64,000 nt of DNA from Bordetella genomosp. 2 (GCF_002261345.1 NZ_NEVT01000006.1:1054001-1118000); one strand, 5' to 3'; shown: positions 44,211 to 53,186, counted from the stretch's first letter. A program made the numbers and translations. The notes: a model not told the origin generated them from the sequence alone.

Positions 44211-44759
44211 TCAGCTGGCGCCTCCGCCGCGCCGGGCGCGCATGGCGCGGCCGATGTCGGCCAGCGCCCGGTCATCGAGCAGGCGCGCCGCCATGGGCAG
44301 CAGTTCGTCTTCCTCGCGCTGGATGTGAGCGGCATAGAGGGCGCAGAACGCCTCGACCTCGGCGGCCTGCAGCAGGGCGGCGCGGCCGGCGGCCAGGTCC
44401 TCGAGCGCGCCGTGCAGGCGCCGCCAGGCAGCCTCGAGCTGGCGATGCTCCTGGGTCAGGCCATCGACCAGCGCGTGCAGGCAGACCGCGTCCGATCCCG
44501 CCATCGATTCCAGCAGCGCGGGGAACAAGTCTTCCTCTTCGTCGCGGTGATGCTGCACCGCCGCCGTGTCGAAATAGCGCAGCACGCTGGCCGCCGCGGT
44601 CCGGGCGGCGTCATCGGCGCCGTGCGCCGCCGCATGCGCGGCCAGGCGCCGCAGGGTGGCGCACTGCCGGCCCATGCGGTCATGACAGGCCGACAGCAGG
44701 TCGAGCGGCGCGTCCGGCCCGGCCGCCGGCGACGAAAAACCAGGAATCTCGACTGCCAT
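44211..44759 (-). CDS. Hemerythrin-like (HHE) cation-binding protein
   Basis: The 182-residue protein forms a four-helix bundle with the His/Glu pattern of HHE proteins: LLSACHDRMGRQCATL, VQHHRDEEEDLFPALL, LTQEHRQLEAAW and YAAHIQREEDELLPMA. The paired H-x-x-x-E and H-x-x-x-x-E/D ligands suit a di-iron centre that can bind oxygen or nitric oxide. It has no export signal. It lies in the same minus-strand run as the carboxypeptidase and ClC genes. The physiological role is unknown. Confidence 0.87.
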   Translation of the reverse strand: MAVEIPGFSSPAAGPDAPLDLLSACHDRMGRQCATLRRLAAHAAAHGADDAARTAAASVLRYFDTAAVQHHRDEEEDLFPALLESMAGSDAVCLHALVDGLTQEHRQLEAAWRRLHGALEDLAAGRAALLQAAEVEAFCALYAAHIQREEDELLPMAARLLDDRALADIGRAMRARRGGGAS

Positions 44760-44785
44760 GCCCGCCTCGCTGTCCGTTGTCTAAT

Positions 44786-45940
44786 TCATCCCATCTGCTG
44801 TTGCCACCACAGGCGCAGCGTATCCCAGGCCCGGCCGGCCAGGCCGGCCTCGGGCACCGCGTCCAGCGTGACCAGCGGCCACTGCCGGCCCGGCTTGCCG
44901 TCGACCAGCACCTGCAGCGAGCCGACCTGGTCGGCCGCCGCGAGCGGCGCCACCAGCGGCTGGCGCTTGGCGATCACCGGCTCTACCTTGGCGCCCACCG
45001 GCACGGTGATGTATGCGTCGCTGGCCAGGCCGATGCGCACCGAATCGCGCGCGCCCTTCCAGACCTGGGGGGTGCCCAGCGCTTCGCCCTTAGCATACAG
45101 CCTGACCGTCTTGAAGCCCTGGAAGCCCCAGTTCAGCAGGACGCGGCTTTCCTCGGTGCGCAGTTTGTCCGAGGCCGTGCCCATCACCACCGAGATCAGG
45201 CGGCGGCGGTCCGGCCCGCTGGGCCGTTCGGCCGAGGCGATCAGGCAATAGCCCGCCGCCTCGGTATGGCCGGTCTTGAGCCCGTCGACGCTGGGGTCGA
45301 CCCACAGCAGGCGGTTGCGGTTGGACTGCGTGATGTTGTTGTAGGTGAACGTGCGCGCCGAGTCGTAGGTCTTGTACAGCTCGGGATAATCGCGCACCAG
45401 GCGCGCCGCCAGGATGGAGAGATCGCGCGCGGTGGAATAGGTGCCGGGGTCGGGCAGGCCGTGCGGGCTGGCGAAATGGGTGCCGCGCAGGCCCATCTCG
45501 CCGGCCTTCTGATTCATGCGCAGCACAAACGCCTCGACCGAACCCGATACCGCCTCGGCCAGCGCAATCGCGGCGTCATTGCCGGACTGCACCAGCAAGC
45601 CGTACAGCAGGTCGTGCACCGAGACGCGCGTGCCGGGCTCGAGGAACATCTTCGAGCTGCCCGGCGCCACTTTCCAGGCCCGCGTCGACACGGCGACCTG
45701 CTGCGACGGCGCCAGGCGGCCCTGGCCCAGCGCCTCGAACACCAGGTACGCCGTCATGACCTTGGTCAGCGAGGCCGGCTCGATCCGGGCGTCGGCATTG
45801 TGCGAGGCGATCTCCTGCCCGCTGGTGGCATCGAGCAACAGCCAGGCGCGGGCGGTGAGCGGCGGCGCCGCCACCTGGGCATGCGCGCCCGCCAGGCAAG
45901 CCATGGCGGCCAGCAGGCCGGCACAGAATTTCTTGATCAA
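44786..45940 (-). CDS. D-alanyl-D-alanine carboxypeptidase (PBP5/6 family)
   Basis: The 384-residue protein has a signal peptide ending GAHA-Q, then the three active-site motifs of serine DD-peptidases: S57-L-T-K60, S119-G-N121 and K-T-G in DGLKTGHTEAAGYCL. A PBP5 C-terminal beta domain follows and the end (WDTLRLWWQQQMG) is an amphipathic membrane anchor. The enzyme trims the terminal D-Ala of peptidoglycan peptides in the periplasm. It lies between the ClC gene and the hemerythrin gene on one strand, with gaps of fewer than 30 bases. Confidence 0.94.
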   Translation of the reverse strand: MIKKFCAGLLAAMACLAGAHAQVAAPPLTARAWLLLDATSGQEIASHNADARIEPASLTKVMTAYLVFEALGQGRLAPSQQVAVSTRAWKVAPGSSKMFLEPGTRVSVHDLLYGLLVQSGNDAAIALAEAVSGSVEAFVLRMNQKAGEMGLRGTHFASPHGLPDPGTYSTARDLSILAARLVRDYPELYKTYDSARTFTYNNITQSNRNRLLWVDPSVDGLKTGHTEAAGYCLIASAERPSGPDRRRLISVVMGTASDKLRTEESRVLLNWGFQGFKTVRLYAKGEALGTPQVWKGARDSVRIGLASDAYITVPVGAKVEPVIAKRQPLVAPLAAADQVGSLQVLVDGKPGRQWPLVTLDAVPEAGLAGRAWDTLRLWWQQQMG

Positions 45941-45948
45941 GGGAACTC

Positions 45949-47763
45949 CTACTTCGGTTGGGCCGGATGCTGGCGATGCGTCCGCCAGCGGAAATACGCG
46001 GTGCGCTCGCGCTCGTCGCGCAGCCGGCCGGCCCGCACGCGCAGCAGGTCTTTGCGGCCCACCAGCCCCGCCAGGCGGCCCGTATCGCGCTCGACGATGG
46101 GCACCCGCCCCACGCCGGTCAGCGCCATGCGGTCGGCCACCTGGCTGGCCAGTTCGTCCGGATAGCCGACGAAAAGTTCGCGGCCGGCCAGCATTTCGCC
46201 CAGCGAGCGCGCATTATCCTCGTCTTGCAGCGTCCACGCCAGGCTGTCGGCGCGCGTCATCTCGCCCACCACCACGCCGCACTGGTCGACCACCGGATAG
46301 GTGGTGTGGCGCCGCTCGGCGGTAGTGAAATGGGCCACCGCGTCGGCCACGCGCATGGTGGCCGGCAGGGTCTCGACCTGCGTGGTCATCACGGCCGACA
46401 CCCGCACCAGGTCGAACGGGTCGACATGGTATTCGCGCGTCACATGGTGGCCGCGGCGGGCGATTTTCTCGGTCAGGATCGAGCGCTTGAGCAGCAGTAC
46501 CGTCAGTCCGTAGGCAAACGCGCAGGCCGTCAGCACGGGCAGCAGCACGCTGAAGTTGCCGGTCAGCTCCACCGCGAACAGCGTCGCGGTCAGCGGCGCG
46601 CGCATGGTGCCGCCCATCATGGCCGCCATGCCCAGCAGCGCCCAGAAGCCCGGGGCGGCCGGCGGCAGCAGCGGCGTCGCCAGCGCGCCGAGCGCGCCGC
46701 CGAAGATCAGCAACGGGGCCAGCACGCCGCCGGAGGTGCCGGACCCCAGCGCGACCGACCAGATCACGACCTTCACCAGCAGCAACAGCAGCACGGCCTG
46801 CAGGGCGAGCCGGCCCGCCAGCAAGTCGGTGATGTTGTCGTAGCCCACGCCCAGCGCCGCCGGCTCGACCAGGCCGCCCAGGCCGATGACCAGGCCGCCG
46901 ATGGCCGGCCACCACATCCAGTGCAGCGGCAGCTTCTCGAACAGGTCCTCGAACGCATACACCAGCGCCGTCAGCACGCCCGACCCCAACCCCGCCAGCA
47001 CCCCGACGGCGGCCCAGGCGATCACATGCAGGAGCGACGGCTGGCCCATGCCCGCATACGGGAAGATCGGCGCGGCATCGAGCACCAGCCCGCGGGCGGC
47101 GGCGGCCACCACCGCCGCCACCGCGACCGGCAGGAAGCTGCGCGGTTTCCATTCGAACAGCAGCAGCTCCACCGCCAGCAGGATGGCGGCGACCGGGGTT
47201 CCGAACACGGCCGTCATGCCGGCCGCCGCGCCGGCCACCAGCAGCGTCTTGCGCTCGCTGGAACTCATGTGCACCATCTGCGCCAGCAGGGAGCCGATGG
47301 CCCCGCCGGTCATGATGATCGGGCCTTCGGCGCCGAACGGCCCGCCCGTGCCGATCGACACGGCCGACGACAGCGGCTTGAGCACGGCCACCCTCGGCTG
47401 GATGCGGCTCTTGCCGATCAGGATCGCTTCCATGGCTTCCGGAATGCCGTGGCCGCGGATTTTCTCGGAGCCGTAGCGCGCCATGAAACCGATGATGATG
47501 CAGCCCGCCACCGGCACCAGGACCACCGCCGCGCCCAGCGTATTGCCGGCGATCGGCAGGTCCTCGAGCGAGAAGCGGCCGTAATAGGCCAGGTTGGTGC
47601 ACAGGGTGATCAGGCGCAGCAGCAGCCAGGCGGCGCCGACGCCGGCCAGGCCGACCAGCACGGCCATCGCCATCAGCAGCAGCACGCGGCGGTCGGTCGT
47701 GAAATCGCCCAGACGGGATGTGCCGGGCATGCGCACCGGAGCAAAAGGTGAAGGGGAAGCCAT
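45949..47763 (-). CDS. ClC-family chloride channel/antiporter with CBS domains
   Basis: The 604-residue protein has the ClC membrane domain with the ion-pathway segments GHGIPEAMEAI, GTGGPFGAEGPIIMTGG (gating Glu146), and GGVLAPLLIFGGALG. Two cytoplasmic CBS domains follow from about residue 450 (VMTTQVETLPATMRVADAV and LFVGYPDELASQVADRMA, with VGRKDLLRVRAGR at the end). Glu146 in GAEGP supports a standard chloride/proton transporter; fluoride-specific ClCs differ there. It is the first gene of the minus-strand run to the carboxypeptidase. Its 5' leader contains an 11-bp stem-loop. Confidence 0.9.
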   Translation of the reverse strand: MASPSPFAPVRMPGTSRLGDFTTDRRVLLLMAMAVLVGLAGVGAAWLLLRLITLCTNLAYYGRFSLEDLPIAGNTLGAAVVLVPVAGCIIIGFMARYGSEKIRGHGIPEAMEAILIGKSRIQPRVAVLKPLSSAVSIGTGGPFGAEGPIIMTGGAIGSLLAQMVHMSSSERKTLLVAGAAAGMTAVFGTPVAAILLAVELLLFEWKPRSFLPVAVAAVVAAAARGLVLDAAPIFPYAGMGQPSLLHVIAWAAVGVLAGLGSGVLTALVYAFEDLFEKLPLHWMWWPAIGGLVIGLGGLVEPAALGVGYDNITDLLAGRLALQAVLLLLLVKVVIWSVALGSGTSGGVLAPLLIFGGALGALATPLLPPAAPGFWALLGMAAMMGGTMRAPLTATLFAVELTGNFSVLLPVLTACAFAYGLTVLLLKRSILTEKIARRGHHVTREYHVDPFDLVRVSAVMTTQVETLPATMRVADAVAHFTTAERRHTTYPVVDQCGVVVGEMTRADSLAWTLQDEDNARSLGEMLAGRELFVGYPDELASQVADRMALTGVGRVPIVERDTGRLAGLVGRKDLLRVRAGRLRDERERTAYFRWRTHRQHPAQPK

Positions 47764-48096
47764 ACGAAATCAGCGGACGAAAAGAAGCAGGACCGGCGCC
47801 ATGCCGGTCCTGCGGAAAAAATATCGTAGCACGATATAAATTACATCCCGCTGACTGTCCATGCCGCGCGGCCATCATGCCGGCCGCGCCGGCATGAACG
47901 CTGCGGGCGCGCGCGCTTCGTTGCGCGGCAAGCCGCGTAAATCATGATGCTTTGTCCGGAAAACAACGCTTTGCGGCCGCCAGGGCCCTAAAAATGCGCG
48001 CGCCGGCGCGAAGTTCCGCTATCATCGGGCGCGAGGTGCCGAGTGCCGATGTTCGGTGCCGCGTTATCTCTATCCTCAAACATACGGATTTTGACC
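47764..48096. promoter_or_regulatory. 333-base divergent promoter region between ClC and HU-like genes
   Basis: No coding gene is convincing. Three perfect inverted repeats occur: GCAGGACCGGC/GCCGGTCCTGC (47787-47797 and 47803-47813), ATATCGT/ACGATAT (47821-47827 and 47831-47837) and TCATGCCGGC/GCCGGCATGA (47875-47884 and 47888-47897). The first lies in the ClC leader. An AT-rich stretch at 47816-47845 is the likely minus-strand promoter. TATCAT at 48020-48025 is a candidate -10 for the plus-strand HU gene. Confidence 0.55.
47787..47813 (-). terminator. Terminator-like stem-loop in the ClC 5' leader
   Basis: On the minus strand GCAGGACCGGC pairs with GCCGGTCCTGC (11 bp, 5-base loop) and TTCTTTTC follows at once. 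This has the form of an intrinsic terminator, 24 bases ahead of the ClC start codon. It could be an attenuator or the 3' end of a short RNA transcribed from the AT-rich DNA just upstream. No evidence of transcription is available from sequence. Confidence 0.5.
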
Positions 48097-48528
48097 ATGG
48101 CTACCAAAGCAAAAGCTCCTGCCAAGAAAGTCAGCAAGACCGCCGCCAAGGCTCCGGCCAAGAAGGCAACCGCCGCCAAGCCCGCCGTGAAGAAAACGGC
48201 TGCCGCCGCTCCCCGCGCCATCAAGCAGGCGCTGAACAAGTCGCAACTGGTTGCCCACCTGGTCGAACAGACCGGCGTGGAAGCCAAGTCGGTCAAGGCC
48301 GTGCTCGCCGGCCTGGAAAGCGCCGTGCTGGGCTCGATCGACAAGAAGGGCGCCGGCGAATTCACGCTGCCCGGCCTGTTCAAGGCGACCGTGCAGAAGG
48401 TCCCCGCCAAGCCCAAGCGCTTCGGCAAGGATCCGTTCACCGGCCAAGAGCGCTGGTTCCCGGCCAAGCCCGCTTCGGTCAAGGTCAAGGTCCGCGCGCT
48501 CAAGAAACTGAAAGACGCCGCGCAATAA
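48097..48528 (+). CDS. HU/IHF-family nucleoid protein with histone H1-like N-terminal tail (BpH2 type)
   Basis: The 143-residue protein has a Lys/Ala/Pro-rich N-terminal tail of about 45 residues with repeats such as KAPAKKVSKTAAKAPAKKAT, like the tail of histone H1. It is followed by an HU-like domain (ALNKSQLVAHLVEQTGVEAK, then VLAGLESAVLGSI and GEFTLPGLFKATVQKVPAKP). The arm region (FGKDPFTGQERWFPAKPASV) is the DNA-binding beta ribbon. Bordetella has a histone-like protein of this composition called BpH2. It compacts or bends DNA and may act as a global regulator. A strong terminator follows. Confidence 0.9.
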   Translation: MATKAKAPAKKVSKTAAKAPAKKATAAKPAVKKTAAAAPRAIKQALNKSQLVAHLVEQTGVEAKSVKAVLAGLESAVLGSIDKKGAGEFTLPGLFKATVQKVPAKPKRFGKDPFTGQERWFPAKPASVKVKVRALKKLKDAAQ

Positions 48529-48552
48529 CCCGCGCCCGTCCGACAGTCTCAT

Positions 48553-48591
48553 CGGCAAGGCCCGTCTCGCAAGAGGCGGGCCTTGCCGTTT
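48553..48591 (+). terminator. Intrinsic terminator of the HU-like gene
   Basis: CGGCAAGGCCCG (48553-48564) pairs with CGGGCCTTGCCG (48577-48588), extended inward by TCTC/GAGG with a GCAA loop, giving a stem of about 16 bp, followed by TTT. The stem is long and nearly perfect. Confidence 0.88.
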
Positions 48592-48619
48592 CTGGCGGCG
48601 GGTTTGACACGGCGGGCCA

Positions 48620-48666
48620 GCGCATTTATCTTTACCTCAAAATATTTGATGTAAAGATAAATGCGC
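48620..48666. promoter_or_regulatory. 47-bp inverted repeat containing the MarR start codon
   Basis: GCGCATTTATCTTTAC (48620-48635) and GTAAAGATAAATGCGC (48651-48666) are a perfect 16-bp inverted repeat. The 15-base centre itself contains TCAAA-ATA-TTTGA. The half site is thus TATCTTTAC(C/A)TCAAA, present in both orientations. The ATG of the MarR gene (48661-48663) lies inside the right arm. A MarR dimer or pair of dimers probably binds here; binding would block both transcription and initiation. Confidence 0.8.
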
Positions 48667-49188
48667 GACCATGTCGATTTCGTGCTGACGCAGTGGCACT
48701 ACCAATGCCCTGGCCTGGACGTCTCGGCCATGGCGGTGTTCAGCCGCCTGTTCCGGCTGCACACGCTCGCCGCCCGCGAAGTCGACGCCGCCTTCCGCCG
48801 GCACGGCCTGCACCAGGGCGAATTCGATGTGCTGGCCACGCTCTACCGCGCCGGGCCGCCGCACACGCTCAACCCCCAGGCGCTGGTATCGGCGCTGCTG
48901 CTGTCGTCGGGCGCCATGACCAACCGGCTGGACCGCCTCGAGCAGGCCGGCCTGCTGGCGCGCCACCCCAACCCGGACGACCGCCGCGGCGTCATGGTGT
49001 CGCTGACGCCGCGCGGGCTGCGCGTCACCAAAGCGGTGCTCGGCGACTATCTGGATGAGCTCGAACGCCTGCTGGCGCCGCTGGCCGCGGCGGACCGCAA
49101 GCAGCTTGCAACCCTGCTGCGCCGGCTGCTGGCCGGGCACGACAGCCATGCCCCGGGCGCCATCGCTGCCGCCTCGCCCAAGTCCTGA
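48661..49188 (+). CDS. MarR-family transcriptional regulator
   Basis: The 175-residue protein has the family N-terminal helix pair (VDFVLTQWHYQCPGLDVSAMAVFSRLFRLHTLAAR), a winged helix (ALVSALLLSSGAMTNRLDRLEQAGLLARHPNPDDRRG) and the wing-to-dimer helix (VSLTPRGLRVTKAV). The start at 48661 is supported because residues 5-30 match the family's first helices. No normal ribosome site precedes it; the upstream bases belong to the palindrome. MarR proteins respond to phenolic ligands or oxidants. It is followed by an MFS exporter gene, probably its target. Confidence 0.92.
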   Translation: MRDHVDFVLTQWHYQCPGLDVSAMAVFSRLFRLHTLAAREVDAAFRRHGLHQGEFDVLATLYRAGPPHTLNPQALVSALLLSSGAMTNRLDRLEQAGLLARHPNPDDRRGVMVSLTPRGLRVTKAVLGDYLDELERLLAPLAAADRKQLATLLRRLLAGHDSHAPGAIAAASPKS

Positions 49189-49220
49189 CCGCCCACCTCA
49201 CTGGTTCCCCGCAGTTTTCC

Positions 49221-50435
49221 ATGTCCAGCCCTTCGTCCAGCCCGCCCGCCCTCACCACCCCCATCATCCTGCTGATGTCGGCCGCCACCGGCCTGATCGT
49301 CGCCAGCAACTACTACATGCAGCCGCTGCTGCACACCATCAGCGAGCACTTCCGGCTGTCCGAGACCGCCGCCGGCGGCATCGTCACGACCGCGCAGCTC
49401 TCTTATGCGGCCGGCCTCATCCTGCTGGTGCCGCTGGGCGACATGATCGAACGCCGCGCCCTGATCACCGGCATGACGGCCCTGGCCGCGGCGGGCCTGC
49501 TGATCTCGGCCTGGGCGGGCAGCTTCGCGATGCTGCTGGCCGGCACCGCGCTGACGGGCTTCCTGTCGGTCGTCGCCCAGGTGCTGGTGCCGTTCGCCGC
49601 CACGCTCGCCTCGCCCCAGCAGCGCGGCAAGGCGGTCGGCACGGTCATGAGCGGCCTGCTCCTAGGCATCCTGCTGGCGCGCACCTTCGCCGGCGTGCTG
49701 GCCGGCCTGGGCAGCTGGCGCACGGTCTATTGGGTCGCGGCGCTGCTGATGCTGGCCATGGCGGGCGCGCTGTGGCGGGTGCTGCCGCGCTACAAGAGCC
49801 CGCTCGACCTGAGCTACGCAGGCCTGCTGGCCTCGATCTTCCACCTGTACGCGCGCGAACCGCTGTTCCGCGCCCGCTCGCTGCTGGGCGCGCTGATCTT
49901 CGCCTCGTTCAGCATGCTGTGGACGCCGCTCACCTTCCTGCTGGCCAACCCGCCCTACTCGTACGCCGACAGCACCATCGGCCTGTTCGGGCTGGCCGGG
50001 GCGGCTGGCGCCATCGCCGCCAACCGCTACGGCCGCCTCAGCGACCAAGGCCGCGGCAACCTGGCCACCCTGGGCGGGCTGGCGCTGCTGCTCGGCTCGT
50101 GGGGCCTGATCGCGCTCGGCGCGCATTCGCTGGCGGCCCTGCTGGCCGGCGTGCTGATCCTGGACATGGCCATCCAGGGCGTGCACGTCACCAACCAGAG
50201 CACCATCTACCGGCTGCGCCCGGACGCGCGCAGCCGGCTCACGGCCGGTTACATGACCTCCTATTTCATCGGCGGGGCGCTCGGCTCGCTGGCGTCGGCG
50301 GCGCTCTACGCCCACGCCGGCTGGCCCGGCGTGGCGGCCGGAGGGGCCGCGGTGAGCGCGGCGGCGCTGGCCTACGGCGCCTGGGCGCGCTCGGCGCGCA
50401 TCCCGGAAAACCCGCCGGCGCCGGCCCGGACCTAG
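49221..50435 (+). CDS. MFS transporter (YfcJ/YhhS- or NreB-like exporter)
   Basis: The 404-residue protein has 12 hydrophobic segments. It begins PPALTTPIILLMSAATGLIVASNYYMQPLLHTISEHF, with the loop motif VPLGDMIERRALITGM after helix 2 and SPQQRGKAVGTVMSGLLLGILLARTFAGVLA in the drug:H+ antiporter style. It starts 32 bases after the MarR gene, in the same direction, so the two form a unit in which the regulator controls the pump. The compound exported is not known. Confidence 0.9.
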   Translation: MSSPSSSPPALTTPIILLMSAATGLIVASNYYMQPLLHTISEHFRLSETAAGGIVTTAQLSYAAGLILLVPLGDMIERRALITGMTALAAAGLLISAWAGSFAMLLAGTALTGFLSVVAQVLVPFAATLASPQQRGKAVGTVMSGLLLGILLARTFAGVLAGLGSWRTVYWVAALLMLAMAGALWRVLPRYKSPLDLSYAGLLASIFHLYAREPLFRARSLLGALIFASFSMLWTPLTFLLANPPYSYADSTIGLFGLAGAAGAIAANRYGRLSDQGRGNLATLGGLALLLGSWGLIALGAHSLAALLAGVLILDMAIQGVHVTNQSTIYRLRPDARSRLTAGYMTSYFIGGALGSLASAALYAHAGWPGVAAGGAAVSAAALAYGAWARSARIPENPPAPART

Positions 50436-50453
50436 ATCCCGTCTGGGTACTCC

Positions 50454-50497
50454 TATAATCAGGGGTTCGACCGCCGCCATGCCGCGCATGGCGGCGG
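50454..50497 (+). promoter_or_regulatory. leuS promoter and leader stem-loop
   Basis: TATAAT (50454-50459) is a consensus -10. It is followed by a perfect 12-bp stem CCGCCGCCATGC (50471-50482) and GCATGGCGGCGG (50486-50497) with a CGC loop, then CCCCATCC and six T ahead of the leuS start at 50529. The stem could end upstream transcripts or act in the leuS leader. There is no T-box pattern. Confidence 0.55.
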
Positions 50498-50528
50498 CCC
50501 CATCCTTTTTTGAATCGCGCACGAGTCC

Positions 50529-53186
50529 ATGCAGGAACGCTACAGCCCCACCGCCGTCGAAGCGGCCGCCCACCAGGATTGGCAGGCCCGCGACGCCTAC
50601 CGTGTCACCGAACACGCCAAGAACGCCGACGGCAGCGAAAAGCCGAAGTTCTACGCGTGTTCCATGCTGCCGTATCCCAGCGGCAAGCTGCACATGGGCC
50701 ACGTGCGCAACTACACCATCAACGACATGATGGCGCGGCAGTTGCGCATGCGCGGCTACAACGTGCTCATGCCCATGGGCTGGGACGCCTTCGGCATGCC
50801 GGCCGAGAACGCCGCCATCAAGTCCAAGGTGCCGCCGGCCAAATGGACCTACGACAACATCGCCTACATGAAGAAGCAGATGAAGGCGATGGGCCTGGCG
50901 ATCGACTGGTCGCGCGAGATGTGCGCCTGCGATCCGCAGTACTACAAATGGAACCAGTGGCTGTTCCTGAAGATGCTCGAAAAGGGCATTGCCTACCGCA
51001 AGACCCAGGTAGTCAACTGGGACCCGGTCGACCAGACGGTGCTGGCCAACGAACAGGTCATCGACGGGCGCGGCTGGCGTTCCGGCGCGCTGGTCGAGAA
51101 GCGCGAGATCCCCGGCTACTACCTGCGCATCACCGATTACGCCGATGAGCTGCTCGACCAGGTCCGCGACGGCCTGCCCGGCTGGCCCGAGCGCGTGCGC
51201 GTCATGCAGGAAAACTGGATCGGCAAGTCCGAGGGCCTGCGCTTCGCCTTCACGCACGAGATCGCCGGCGCCGACGGCAAGCTCATCCAGGACGGCCGGC
51301 TCTACGTGTTCACCACGCGCGCCGACACCATCATGGGGGTCACGTTCTGCGCCGTGGCGCCCGAGCACCCGCTGGCCACGCATGCGGCGCAATCCGACCC
51401 CGCGCTGGCGGCGTTCATCGAACAATGCAAGCTGGGCGGCACCACCGAAGCCGAAATCGCCACGCGCGAGAAGGCCGGCATGCGCACCGGCCTGACCGTC
51501 ACGCATCCGCTGACCGGCGCGCAGGTCGACGTCTGGGTCGGCAACTACGTGCTGATGAGCTACGGCGACGGCGCCGTCATGGGCGTGCCCGCCCACGACG
51601 AACGCGACTTCGCCTTCGCCGTCAAGTACGGCCTGCCCATCCGCCAGGTGGTGGCGGTCGAAGGCAAGGCCTACTCCACCGACGCCTGGCAGGAATGGTA
51701 CGGCGACAAGCAAAGCGGCCGCACCGTCAACTCGGGCAAGTACGATGGCCTGTCCTACGGCGAAGCCGTCGACGCCATCGCCGCCGACCTGGCGGCGCGC
51801 GGCCTGGGCGAAAAACAGACCACCTGGCGCCTGCGCGACTGGGGTATCTCGCGCCAGCGCTACTGGGGCACGCCCATCCCCATCATCCACTGCCCCGACT
51901 GCGGCCCCGTTCCGGTCCCCGAACAGGACCTGCCGGTCGTGCTGCCCGAGAACCTGATCCCCGACGGCAGCGGCAACCCGCTGGCCAAGGACGAATCCTT
52001 CCTGTCCTGCACCTGCCCCAGCTGCGGCAAGCCGGCCCGCCGTGAAACCGACACCATGGACACCTTCGTCGACTCGTCCTGGTATTTCATGCGCTATACC
52101 TCGCCGGGCAACGACCAGGCCATGGTCGACGCGCGCAACGACTACTGGATGCCGATGGACCAGTACATCGGCGGCATCGAGCACGCCGTACTGCACCTGC
52201 TGTACGCGCGCTTCTGGACCCGCGTCATGCGCGACCTCGGCCTGCTGAAGTTCGACGAACCCTTCACCAAGCTGCTGTGCCAGGGCATGGTGCTCAACCA
52301 TATCTATTCGCGCAAGAACGCCCAGGGCGGGGTCGAATATTTCTGGCCCGAGGAAGTCGAGAACATCTATGACGCCAAGGGCGCCATCAGCGGCGCCCGG
52401 CTGAAATCCGACGGCTCCGAAGTGAACTACGGCGGCGTGGGCACCATGTCCAAGTCGAAGAACAACGGCGTCGACCCGCAGGCCCTCATCGACACCCTCG
52501 GCGCCGATACCGCGCGCCTGTTCGTCATGTTCGCCAGCCCGCCCGAGCAGACCCTCGAATGGTCCGACTCCGGGGTGGAAGGCGCCAACCGCTTCTTGCG
52601 CCGCCTGTGGTCGCATTGCCATGCCCAGCGCGAGGCCGTGCAGCGCGGGCTGGCCGCCGGCGCCGACTGGAGCCAGGCCCCCGCCCCGGTGAAAGACCTG
52701 CGCCGCGAAGTCTACGGCCTGCTCAAGCAGGCTGACTACGATTACCAGCGCATCCAGTACAACACCGTGGTGTCGGCCTGCATGAAAATGCTCAATGCCA
52801 TCGACGACGCCAAGCTGCCCGAGGGCGCGCACGCCGACGCCGCGCGCGCCGAAACCCTGGGCGTGCTGCTGCGCGTGCTGTACCCGGTGGTGCCGCACAT
52901 CACCTGGCACTTGTGGCGCGACCTGGGCTACGCCGATTCCCTGGGCGACCTGCTCGACGCGCCCTGGCCGCACATCGACGAGGCCGCCCTGGTGGCCGAC
53001 GAGATCGAACTCGTGCTGCAGGTCAACGGCAAGCTGCGCGGTGCGATCCGCGTCTCGGCGCAAGCCTCCAAGACGGACATCGAGCAGATCGCCGCCGCCC
53101 AGGAAGAAGTCGCGCGCTTCCTCGAAGGGCGTCCCCCCAAGCGCGTCATCGTCGTACCGGGCAAACTGGTCAACGTCGTAGGCTGA
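50529..53186 (+). CDS. leuS: Leucine--tRNA ligase
   Basis: The 885-residue class I synthetase has the HIGH motif as H55-M-G-H58 in [15 protein letters not shown], the CP1 editing domain ([18 protein letters not shown] and [13 protein letters not shown], with the Thr-rich strand and the Asp that keeps leucine out) and KMSKS as M-S-K-S-K near residue 640. It joins leucine to its tRNA and removes wrong amino acids. The sequence is complete from the N-terminus to the C-terminal [17 protein letters not shown]. LptE and HolA genes follow. Confidence 0.98.
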   Translation: MQERYSPTAVEAAAHQDWQARDAYRVTEHAKNADGSEKPKFYACSMLPYPSGKLHMGHVRNYTINDMMARQLRMRGYNVLMPMGWDAFGMPAENAAIKSKVPPAKWTYDNIAYMKKQMKAMGLAIDWSREMCACDPQYYKWNQWLFLKMLEKGIAYRKTQVVNWDPVDQTVLANEQVIDGRGWRSGALVEKREIPGYYLRITDYADELLDQVRDGLPGWPERVRVMQENWIGKSEGLRFAFTHEIAGADGKLIQDGRLYVFTTRADTIMGVTFCAVAPEHPLATHAAQSDPALAAFIEQCKLGGTTEAEIATREKAGMRTGLTVTHPLTGAQVDVWVGNYVLMSYGDGAVMGVPAHDERDFAFAVKYGLPIRQVVAVEGKAYSTDAWQEWYGDKQSGRTVNSGKYDGLSYGEAVDAIAADLAARGLGEKQTTWRLRDWGISRQRYWGTPIPIIHCPDCGPVPVPEQDLPVVLPENLIPDGSGNPLAKDESFLSCTCPSCGKPARRETDTMDTFVDSSWYFMRYTSPGNDQAMVDARNDYWMPMDQYIGGIEHAVLHLLYARFWTRVMRDLGLLKFDEPFTKLLCQGMVLNHIYSRKNAQGGVEYFWPEEVENIYDAKGAISGARLKSDGSEVNYGGVGTMSKSKNNGVDPQALIDTLGADTARLFVMFASPPEQTLEWSDSGVEGANRFLRRLWSHCHAQREAVQRGLAAGADWSQAPAPVKDLRREVYGLLKQADYDYQRIQYNTVVSACMKMLNAIDDAKLPEGAHADAARAETLGVLLRVLYPVVPHITWHLWRDLGYADSLGDLLDAPWPHIDEAALVADEIELVLQVNGKLRGAIRVSAQASKTDIEQIAAAQEEVARFLEGRPPKRVIVVPGKLVNVVG

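Noticed and set aside
47764..47900. Fluoride riboswitch upstream of the ClC gene
   Set aside because: The conserved fluoride-aptamer segments are absent and the protein has the chloride-type gating Glu (GAEGP).
50436..50528. T-box leader upstream of leuS
   Set aside because: No T-box sequence or specifier stem is visible, and this control is a Gram-positive feature.
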